From positions 1 to 12,033 of the forward strand of contig DITR01000161.1 in the NCBI GenBank assembly GCA_002422175.1: a stretch of 12,033 bases of DNA. The letters run 5' to 3'. Origin of the DNA: Alcaligenaceae bacterium UBA6179. GTDB lineage: Bacteria; Pseudomonadota; Gammaproteobacteria; Burkholderiales; Burkholderiaceae_B. The first letter of the stretch is position 1. Every line of letters begins with the position of its first letter. The notes beneath the pieces were generated by a model. The model was not told the origin of the DNA, searched no databases, and was given only the letters and a program-made list of their open reading frames with translations. A program made the position numbers and the translations under genes. Positions 6,715 to 12,033 of this stretch are shown piece after piece.

Positions 6715-6978
6715 TTAAGCGATTGCTTTAACTGCAGCAGCTAAGCGACTTTTATGGCGAGCTGCTTTGTTTTTGTGAATGATTTTTTTATCGGCCACGC
6801 TATCAATAACGCTAGATGTTTTGACAAGCAACTGATTTGCGACAGCTTTGTCGCCTGTATCAATCGCAGCACGTATGCGCTTAATAGCCGTACGTAACAT
6901 CGAGCGTAAGCTTGAATTATGTTGGTTTTGTGCAACCGATTGGCGAGCACGTTTACGAGCTTGGGCAGTATTAGCCAT
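6715..6978 (-). CDS. rpsT: 30S ribosomal protein S20
   Basis: 87 residues, the normal S20 length. S20 binds 16S rRNA early in small-subunit assembly. The N-terminus MANTAQARKRARQS and the block KKIIHKNKAARHKSRLAAAVKA (63-84) are diagnostic. The protein is basic and helical. It starts with ATG at 6978, unlike the UUG of E. coli rpsT, and has no obvious Shine-Dalgarno in the preceding AT-rich sequence. In E. coli S20 represses its own translation. Here the roughly 130-nt leader holds a hairpin and five 13-nt tandem units that might serve such control, but no evidence in the sequence proves it. The neighbouring upstream gene is murJ, 181 nt away, and a candidate extended -10 promoter lies between them. 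Confidence 0.97.
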   Translation of the reverse strand: MANTAQARKRARQSVAQNQHNSSLRSMLRTAIKRIRAAIDTGDKAVANQLLVKTSSVIDSVADKKIIHKNKAARHKSRLAAAVKAIA

Positions 6979-6992
6979 AATTGATTAACTTA

Positions 6993-7057
6993 AGTAATTT
7001 TGTTAGGTTATTTTGATCGGTAAATCTAGTCGGTAAGTCTAGTCAGTAAATTTGGTC
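6993..7057 (-). repeat. Five degenerate tandem 13-nt units in the rpsT leader
   Basis: Reading the - strand toward rpsT, the units are GACCAAATTTACT (7057-7045), GACTAGACTTACC (7044-7032), GACTAGATTTACC (7031-7019), GATCAAAATAACC (7018-7006) and TAACAAAATTACT (7005-6993). Units 2 and 3 differ at one base, and the outer ones are progressively diverged. The array ends 14 nt before the rpsT ATG, so it lies in the mRNA leader if the promoter at 7116-7145 is used. There is no internal start codon and no coding signal. Confidence 0.7.
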
Positions 7058-7067
7058 GTTCATTGCG

Positions 7068-7101
7068 TTAATTGTTGTACGCTTTTTTGTACGTCAATTA
7101 A
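7068..7101 (-). promoter_or_regulatory. Long imperfect hairpin in the murJ-rpsT spacer
   Basis: TTAATTG (7068-7074) pairs with CAATTAA (7095-7101). After a 2-nt internal mismatch, GTAC (7077-7080) pairs with GTAC (7089-7092) around an 8-nt loop that contains T6 on the + strand. On the - strand no T-run follows the stem, so it is a poor terminator for murJ. Located between the candidate rpsT promoter and the 13-nt array, it would fold in the 5' leader of rpsT. Confidence 0.5.
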
Positions 7102-7115
7102 TATCTTAGCCTCAA

Positions 7116-7145
7116 ATCATAACATTTTACGGGCTCTACGTGCAA
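7116..7145 (-). promoter_or_regulatory. Candidate extended -10 promoter for rpsT
   Basis: On the - strand TATGAT (7121-7116, 5/6) is preceded by TG one base upstream, forming an extended -10 (TGTTATGAT). A weak -35 TTGCAC (7145-7140) lies 18 nt away. Initiation would be near 7109, giving an rpsT leader of about 130 nt. Confidence 0.45.
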
Positions 7146-7159
7146 GTACGAATAGTTAA

Positions 7160-8725
7160 CTAGGCGTTAGGGGCTGGCGCACGTCTAAAATCTTTCAAAC
7201 GCTGACCAGCCAAAAATAGCGTTGTCAGATAGCCTAAAAGACCCATAAAGATAAATCCCCCCAACCAAAGTGCCCTTAAACCGATGTTTAAGTCATCATT
7301 TGTCCAGGCGACAAGACCTCTTAAGTAATAAAGAATCAAAACCATCGCGAAAATTGCTAGCAACTGACGGGCAAAGAAAAGATACCAACCCGGTTCGGGC
7401 TTATAAACAGCTCGTTTTTTCAGCCCAATCAATAAGGCGAGAGCGTTCATGCAAGCCCCCAGCCCAATTGAAAGTGCCAGACCTGCGTGAGCGAGCCAGG
7501 GCACAAAAATTAAATTCAAAACCTGTGTGGCAATCAACACAAAAATGGCGATTTTGACAGGTGTGCGAATATTTTGTTTACCGTAAAAGCCTGGAGCTAA
7601 AATTTTGACTGCCAATAAGCCAATCAAACCCACTGAATAGGCCATGACAGCTGTTTGAGTTTGTGCCACATCGTAGGCGGTAAACGCGCCGTAGTGAAAG
7701 AGGGTCGCCACTAGGGCATCTGACAGCATGACCATGGTAATGGCCGCAGGCACACCGAACAAAAAGACGAGTCTCAAACCCCAATCAAGTAAATGACTAT
7801 AGTGAGCATCAGCAGAATGTGCATGGGCTTTAGATAAGCTGGGTAAAAGAACGGTACCTAATGCCACACCAATTATTGCAGTGGGAAATTCCATTAAACG
7901 GTCTGCAAATGAAAGCCACGTCACACTGCCTGCAGTAAGCCATGTTGCAATGTTGGTATTTATAAGCAACGAAAGTTGAGCAACGGACACCCCAAGCGTC
8001 GCTGGCAGCATTTGTTTCATTACTTTTTTTACTGTGGCATCTTGCACGCTGGTTTTGACTGAAGCGCTCAAGCGCGGGTGAATGCCCAAGCGAGATAAGG
8101 CTAGCCATTGTGTGCCCAATTGCAAAACGCCACCGATCATCACGCCGACGGCCAAGGCATATATTGGTTGACTAAAATATGAGCTGAGCCCAATGCTGGC
8201 TGCAATCATGCTCAAATTTAATAATACGGGTGTGAACGCAGGCACCGCAAAGCGTTTGTATGTGTTGAGTATGCCCGACGCCAAAGACACCATCGACATG
8301 CAAACAATGTAGGGAAACATGATTTGAGTCATGACAATCGCTGCATTGAATTCATTTTCACGGCTGCTTTCAGTTAAGCCGCTGGCCATTGCCATCACCA
8401 CAAACGGGGCGCCCACTATGCCAACTAGGGTGATTAGGGACAATGTTAGAAATAAGAGTAGGGCAACACGGTCAATGACTTGTTGTGTGCGTGTCGCAGA
8501 TTCAGTGCTTTTAATTTGGCTCAAAATGGGCACAAATGCTTGCGAAAAAGCCCCTTCGGCAAATAAGCGACGTAATAAATTAGGTATGCGAAACGCCACC
8601 CAGAAAGCATCCGTTAAAGCGCTTGCACCAAACGTTCGAGCAATCATGATGTCGCGCAACAGACCTGTGATGCGCGAAAGTAGGGTGAACGCGCTAACCG
8701 TTAAAGCGGCGCGCCCTAAATTCAT
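7160..8725 (-). CDS. murJ: Lipid II flippase MurJ (MviN)
   Basis: 521 residues, an inner-membrane MOP-superfamily protein with many hydrophobic segments, consistent with the 14 helices of MurJ. It moves lipid-linked peptidoglycan precursor across the membrane. Residues known to matter in E. coli MurJ are present: R18, R24 and D39, R52 in FRIPNLLRRLFAEGAFSQAFVP, and the later pair R276/E279 in FADRLMEFPTAIIGVALGT (E. coli R270/E273). The N-terminal MNLGRAALTVSAFTLLSRITG is the standard start. ATG 8725 overlaps the stop of the upstream SDR gene by 4 nt (ATGA) and has no Shine-Dalgarno of its own, so translation is probably coupled. The murJ-rpsT neighbourhood is common in betaproteobacteria, as I recall. 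Confidence 0.96.
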   Translation of the reverse strand: MNLGRAALTVSAFTLLSRITGLLRDIMIARTFGASALTDAFWVAFRIPNLLRRLFAEGAFSQAFVPILSQIKSTESATRTQQVIDRVALLLFLTLSLITLVGIVGAPFVVMAMASGLTESSRENEFNAAIVMTQIMFPYIVCMSMVSLASGILNTYKRFAVPAFTPVLLNLSMIAASIGLSSYFSQPIYALAVGVMIGGVLQLGTQWLALSRLGIHPRLSASVKTSVQDATVKKVMKQMLPATLGVSVAQLSLLINTNIATWLTAGSVTWLSFADRLMEFPTAIIGVALGTVLLPSLSKAHAHSADAHYSHLLDWGLRLVFLFGVPAAITMVMLSDALVATLFHYGAFTAYDVAQTQTAVMAYSVGLIGLLAVKILAPGFYGKQNIRTPVKIAIFVLIATQVLNLIFVPWLAHAGLALSIGLGACMNALALLIGLKKRAVYKPEPGWYLFFARQLLAIFAMVLILYYLRGLVAWTNDDLNIGLRALWLGGFIFMGLLGYLTTLFLAGQRLKDFRRAPAPNA

Positions 8726-9480
8726 TTGGGGGGCATGCGTATTGCACCATCAAGACGAATGGTTTCACCGTTAAGCATGTCATTGTCAATAATGTGCAAA
8801 ACCAGTTTGGCAAAATCTTCTGGTCGACCCAAGCGTGATGGAAAGGGAATGCTAGCGGCTAGCGCATCTTGCACGTTTTGAGGCATACCATAAACCATAG
8901 GTGTTCCGAAAATGCCTGGGGCAATCGTCATGCAACGAATGCCAAGAGGGGCCAAATCTCGTGCGATAGGTAAGGTCATGCCTACAACGGCCGCTTTTGA
9001 TGCAGCATAGGCCGCTTGACCAATCTGCCCATCGTAAGCCGCTACTGAAGCAGTGCTGATTAATACGCCGCGCTCACCCGTTGACTCAGGTGTGTTTTTG
9101 CTCATGGCTTCAGCAGCCAAGCGAATCATGTTGAAGCTGCCAATAGTATTGATCGTGACCACTTTTTGAAATAATTCAAGTGCATGGGCACCATGCTTAC
9201 CCACTGTTTTAGCAGCAGGTGCAACACCAGCACAATTGATTAAACCAAAAAGTGGACCCATCTTCAGTGCTGCCGCGACAACCGCTTGTGCGGGGGCTTC
9301 TTGTGTGACATCACAGTGCAAATACTGTTGACCAAGTTCTTTAGCAAGCGCCTCGCCAGCCTCGTCTTGCACGTCAGCCATCAGCACTTTTGCACCGTGC
9401 TCGACCAACAATTTAGTGGTGCCGGCACCCAAGCCTGATGCTGCGCCGGTAACGATAAATACTTTATTGGCAATTTTCAT
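8722..9480 (-). CDS. Short-chain dehydrogenase, HSD10 / 3-hydroxyacyl-CoA dehydrogenase type 2-like
   Basis: 252 residues, classical SDR. The NAD-binding TGAASGLG is at 11-18, and D36 at the end of the second strand (LMADV) favours NAD. The CAG motif is at 83-85, and the catalytic set is N111, S145, Y158 and K162 (TASVAAYDGQIGQAAYAASK region). The sequence around GQIGQAAYAASK and the C-terminal NGETIRLDGAIRMPPK resemble HSD17B10-type enzymes that oxidise 3-hydroxyacyl-CoA in fatty acid or isoleucine breakdown. The exact substrate cannot be read from sequence. AAAGG 8 nt before ATG 9480 is a good ribosome site. It lies 23 nt after adk and overlaps murJ by 4 nt, an odd metabolic insert within a run of envelope genes. 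Confidence 0.9.
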   Translation of the reverse strand: MKIANKVFIVTGAASGLGAGTTKLLVEHGAKVLMADVQDEAGEALAKELGQQYLHCDVTQEAPAQAVVAAALKMGPLFGLINCAGVAPAAKTVGKHGAHALELFQKVVTINTIGSFNMIRLAAEAMSKNTPESTGERGVLISTASVAAYDGQIGQAAYAASKAAVVGMTLPIARDLAPLGIRCMTIAPGIFGTPMVYGMPQNVQDALAASIPFPSRLGRPEDFAKLVLHIIDNDMLNGETIRLDGAIRMPPK

Positions 9481-9503
9481 TTACATAACCTTTGTTTCAA
9501 TAC

Positions 9504-10157
9504 TTATTTCAAAGCGTTAAAAATTTTTTCTTTAATGGCCTCAACTGAGCCGATGCCTTGCACTTTACGATATTGCGGTGCTTGCTGATCACCTGTTTCT
9601 GACCACTTGGCGTAATAGTCTACAAGCGGGCGTGTTTGCTCTTTATAAACGTTTAGGCGATGGCGAACAGTTGATTCTTTGTCATCGTCACGTTGAACGA
9701 GGGGTTCTCCCGTTAAGTCATCATGTTCAGCCACTTTGGGTGGGTTAAATAAAACATGATAGCTACGGCCGCTGGCGAGGTGAACGCGGCGGCCGCTCAT
9801 ACGCGAAATAATATCTTCTTCAGGCACATCAATTTCTATAACGAAATCAAGTTTGACGCCTGCATTTTTAAGCGCATCAGCTTGCGGAATAGTGCGTGGA
9901 AAACCATCAAATAGGTAACCATTGACGCAATCGTCATGTGTCAAACGGTCTTTAACTAAACCGATAATGATCTCATCTGAAACAAGACCACCAGAATCCA
10001 TAATTTTTTTAGCTTCAATGCCTAAAGGTGTACCTGCCTTAACTGCTGCACGTAGCATATCACCCGTTGAAATTTGAACAATGTTGTAGCGCTGCGTAAT
10101 AAAAGAGGCTTGGGTGCCTTTGCCAGCGCCGGGTGGGCCAAGCAGAATTAATCGCAT
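9504..10157 (-). CDS. adk: Adenylate kinase
   Basis: 217 residues, the long bacterial form. It interconverts ATP + AMP and 2 ADP in the cytoplasm. The P-loop GPPGAGKGT is at 7-15, the AMP-site TGDMLR at 31-36, DGFPRT at 84-89, the LID domain at about 122-159, and QRDDDK with arginine R156 at its end. The LID has no cysteines, so it is the non-zinc type normal in proteobacteria. A strong AGGAG lies 4 nt before ATG 10157, slightly closer than ideal. An 80-nt spacer separates it from kdsB; I saw no convincing promoter or terminator there, so the two may share a transcript. Confidence 0.97.
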   Translation of the reverse strand: MRLILLGPPGAGKGTQASFITQRYNIVQISTGDMLRAAVKAGTPLGIEAKKIMDSGGLVSDEIIIGLVKDRLTHDDCVNGYLFDGFPRTIPQADALKNAGVKLDFVIEIDVPEEDIISRMSGRRVHLASGRSYHVLFNPPKVAEHDDLTGEPLVQRDDDKESTVRHRLNVYKEQTRPLVDYYAKWSETGDQQAPQYRKVQGIGSVEAIKEKIFNALK

Positions 10158-10237
10158 GGTGACTCCTGAAACGTCAAGTTTGTTAAATTTATTGTTGAGA
10201 GCCGATTATGCCGTAATGCAACATTTCTAAGCATAGT

Positions 10238-11002
10238 TTATTGTACGGGTTTACCCTGATCAAAATTTATAGCAATGCGTCGAGCCTGATCTAAATCAAA
10301 TGGTGTATCAATACCAAAGCCAGTATGCGCCGTTGTAATCAGTACTTTGATGCGATAACCATATTCGAGCGCTCGCAATTGCTCAAGCGATTCAATTGAC
10401 TCGAGTGGGCTACGTGGTAGTTTAGGGAATTTTTGTAAAAAACCAGCACGATAGGCATACAGGCCAATGTGGTGAAGCGGTTTCACCGTTTCAAAATGAC
10501 TGTTGTGATGCCAGGGAATGGGAGCTCGAGAAAAATAGAGTGCTTCTTGCATTTGGTTGCAGACCACTTTAACCATATTTGATTGCTCAAAATCATCGAT
10601 CTGGGTGAAGGGCTTGGCACAGGTTGACATAGCCGTTTCAGGGTGTGCAAAAAGCAAGTTTGCGACCTGATCAATTAATGAGGGGTTTATGAAAGGTTCA
10701 TCACCTTGCACGTTAACCACGATATCGTCATGATCAAGACCCATTTGCTCAGCCGCTTCAGCTAAACGGTCAGTACCTGAAGGGTGATGCGCGAGTGTCA
10801 TCAACACTTCAACCCCATGATAAGCCGCTGCTGCAGCAATATCAGCATGATCTGTAGCGATAATTACACGTGATGCGGTTGATTTGTAAGCCTGTTTTGC
10901 AACACGAATAACCATTGGCAAACCGGCAATGTCAGCTAGCATTTTGCCAGGCAAGCGAGTTGACGCTAAACGCGCAGGAATCATAACAACGAATGGTTTC
11001 AT
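10238..11002 (-). CDS. kdsB: 3-deoxy-manno-octulosonate (Kdo) cytidylyltransferase
   Basis: 254 residues. It activates Kdo with CTP to CMP-Kdo, the donor for the inner core of lipopolysaccharide. The nucleotide-binding signature PARLASTRLPGK is at 9-20, HHPSGTDRL at 72-80, NVQGDEPFI at 97-105 with metal ligand D101, YFSRAPIPW at 157-164, and the second metal aspartate D232 in GIDTPFDL. The length is typical. It begins 12 nt after the UPF0434 gene stop. No Shine-Dalgarno is visible in front of ATG 11002, so translation may depend on ribosomes finishing the upstream gene. The partner gene lpxK lies two genes upstream. Confidence 0.97.
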   Translation of the reverse strand: MKPFVVMIPARLASTRLPGKMLADIAGLPMVIRVAKQAYKSTASRVIIATDHADIAAAAAYHGVEVLMTLAHHPSGTDRLAEAAEQMGLDHDDIVVNVQGDEPFINPSLIDQVANLLFAHPETAMSTCAKPFTQIDDFEQSNMVKVVCNQMQEALYFSRAPIPWHHNSHFETVKPLHHIGLYAYRAGFLQKFPKLPRSPLESIESLEQLRALEYGYRIKVLITTAHTGFGIDTPFDLDQARRIAINFDQGKPVQ

Positions 11003-11014
11003 GGCAACGCTAAA

Positions 11015-11254
11015 TTAACTTGAAAGATTATTTTGTTCAGAAAGAGTAGATGAATTAAAGTTTGGCGTGACAGTGGTTTTTAAATCATCAAGATCAATTG
11101 ACTCAGCTTGATCAATAAGCATGATCGGTACACCATCACGAACCGCAAATGCTAAACGATCAAAACGACAAACTAATCGCTGGGCAGGCTTGTCGTGATG
11201 AAGTTGGCCTTTGCATAAGGGGCAAACGAGTAGATCGATTAAATTATGGTTCAT
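11015..11254 (-). CDS. UPF0434 / Trm112-family small protein (YcaR-like)
   Basis: 79 residues. The family core is clear: LIDLLVCPLCKGQL with C11 and C14, then LVCRFDRLAFAVRDGVPIML (27-46). E. coli YcaR and homologues are usually about 60-65 residues and sit between lpxK and kdsB, exactly the position here. Trm112 proteins in other organisms act as activators of methyltransferases, but the role of the bacterial lpxK-kdsB-linked form is unknown. Oddity: the tail after residue 50 (VTPNFNSSTLSEQNNLSS) is a polar, Asn/Ser-rich extension with no recognisable motif. No Shine-Dalgarno precedes ATG 11254. The gene starts 34 nt after the lpxK stop, with a T9 tract between them on the coding strand. Confidence 0.88.
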   Translation of the reverse strand: MNHNLIDLLVCPLCKGQLHHDKPAQRLVCRFDRLAFAVRDGVPIMLIDQAESIDLDDLKTTVTPNFNSSTLSEQNNLSS

Positions 11255-11288
11255 GATGCTATTCTATTTGATTAACAAAAAAAAATTG

Positions 11289-12033
11289 TCAGCATTGCAT
11301 TAAAACCCACTTTGTAAATTGAGAGTCAAACCATTTTAGTTGGGTGTGGGCGACCCAGATGCGCTGATCAGCGATATTTCGAAGTTTAACGGCGTCTTTG
11401 GCTGTTACGACAATTTCATCAGCTTGTATTTTGTGAAAGTCAGCTTCGACCATCATCGCATGGTCAGGCAAAGCAATTGTTTGATCTAAATGTAAGCCTA
11501 GGTTTTGAAGCTCAAGAAAAAATCGATTGGGAAGCCCAATGGCGGCCATCGCACATATTTTGCGGCGAGGGTGAGATTGAATCATCTCGATAAATATGGG
11601 TGGGGTAAATTTTTTTAAAGGGTTATGGAGGTTTTGAAAACAATCGATATTTACGACGAATTTTGATTGGTATGGTCGACTATCTTTGGGTCTGTTGCCT
11701 GTTGATGATTTCCCTCCCCATTCAGGGCTTCGCGTTAAAATGGCATCAACCTCTTTAAGCCGTGACATCGGCTCTCTGAGAGGCCCTGCGGGAAAGGTTA
11801 AACCATTGCCCGTGCCACGCTGGTCTTGCACCACAATTTCAACATTGCGACCAAGTGCTAAGTGTTGAAGACCGTCATCACAAATTAAAATATCAATCTC
11901 TGGGTGCGCCGCCATAAGAGATTGGGCAGCCTTAATTCTCTTGGGGTGAACAGCAATGGGTATACCCGTCAAACTCGCAATGAGCGAGGGTTCATCACCA
12001 AAGTGATGGCTATCTAGCGTTTTTTGGCTTTCA
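11289..12033 (-). CDS. lpxK: Tetraacyldisaccharide 4'-kinase, C-terminal about 248 residues (5' end outside window)
   Basis: LpxK phosphorylates the 4' position of the lipid A disaccharide at the inner membrane. The frame is open to the right window edge, and the visible protein begins inside the family with HHFGDEPSLIA, so the first 80-100 residues, including the Walker A loop, are missing. Visible blocks are the Walker B-like ILICDDGLQHL, FPAGPLREP, AMAAIGLPNRFF and VVTAKDAVKL. Two motifs depart from the usual forms as I know them: GIGNPxRF is AIGLPNRF, and PDHH is PDHA. These may be lineage variation. The order lpxK, UPF0434, kdsB is the standard proteobacterial arrangement. Confidence 0.93.
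   Translation of the reverse strand, partial: ESQKTLDSHHFGDEPSLIASLTGIPIAVHPKRIKAAQSLMAAHPEIDILICDDGLQHLALGRNVEIVVQDQRGTGNGLTFPAGPLREPMSRLKEVDAILTRSPEWGGKSSTGNRPKDSRPYQSKFVVNIDCFQNLHNPLKKFTPPIFIEMIQSHPRRKICAMAAIGLPNRFFLELQNLGLHLDQTIALPDHAMMVEADFHKIQADEIVVTAKDAVKLRNIADQRIWVAHTQLKWFDSQFTKWVLMQC

Noticed and set aside
6993..7057. Possible CRISPR array
   Set aside because: The 13-nt units are contiguous with no spacers, are too short and degenerate, and no cas genes are present.
8331..8774. 147-codon + strand open frame opposite murJ and the SDR 3' end
   Set aside because: It is antisense to two well-supported genes, has no recognisable family and a biased composition expected of a complement of a membrane-protein gene.
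11277..11285. T9 on the - strand after lpxK as an intrinsic terminator
   Set aside because: No convincing GC-rich stem precedes the tract, and the downstream genes of the conserved block follow at once.
1..12033. Defence island, mobile element or secondary-metabolite cluster
   Set aside because: All genes are recognisable core metabolism, translation or envelope functions, and no integrase, transposase, phage or defence domain is visible.

Overview
The window reads as core chromosome of a low-GC (roughly mid-40s %) betaproteobacterium, most likely order Burkholderiales. The evidence is the protein style (ArgF, S20, ArgG and Adk all look betaproteobacterial), a DUF3579 protein (a small family I associate with betaproteobacteria) beside arginine genes, and the block lpxK / UPF0434 / kdsB / adk. 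I see no insertion sequence, phage gene, CRISPR array, toxin-antitoxin pair or other sign of recent transfer.

Left edge (1-1607, + strand): the 3' end of a tRNA, then a strong intrinsic terminator. Only 23 nt later comes a 484-residue DUF1338 protein of the 2-oxoadipate dioxygenase/decarboxylase (HglS/YdcJ) family, which keeps the expected iron and substrate residues but carries an insertion of about 22 residues. It converges on argG across a perfect inverted repeat.

Arginine block (1608-5524): argD, argF and argG lie in that order on the - strand and supply acetylornithine transamination, citrulline formation and argininosuccinate formation. A candidate promoter precedes argD. A DUF3579 gene is divergent from argD across a 165-nt spacer that holds a 13-bp tandem duplication.

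Middle (5645-7159, - strand): an NADPH-type 2-hydroxyacid dehydrogenase, preceded by a leader with a 12-bp perfect inverted repeat and competing short pairings; then rpsT (ribosomal protein S20), whose leader carries five degenerate tandem 13-nt units and a long hairpin.

Right part (7160-12033, - strand): lpxK (cut by the window edge), a UPF0434/Trm112-like zinc-ribbon-type protein, kdsB, adk, an HSD10-type short-chain dehydrogenase and murJ form one closely spaced, co-directional run. LpxK (lipid A 4'-kinase) and KdsB (CMP-Kdo synthesis) serve lipopolysaccharide, MurJ flips lipid II for peptidoglycan, and Adk balances adenine nucleotides. The SDR gene overlaps murJ by 4 nt.

No undescribed multi-gene system is evident. 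The points worth a second look are the structured non-coding leaders (rpsT, the dehydrogenase, DUF3579) and some protein-level oddities (DUF1338 insertion, LpxK and ArgD motif changes). No gene-free stretch exceeds 300 nt.
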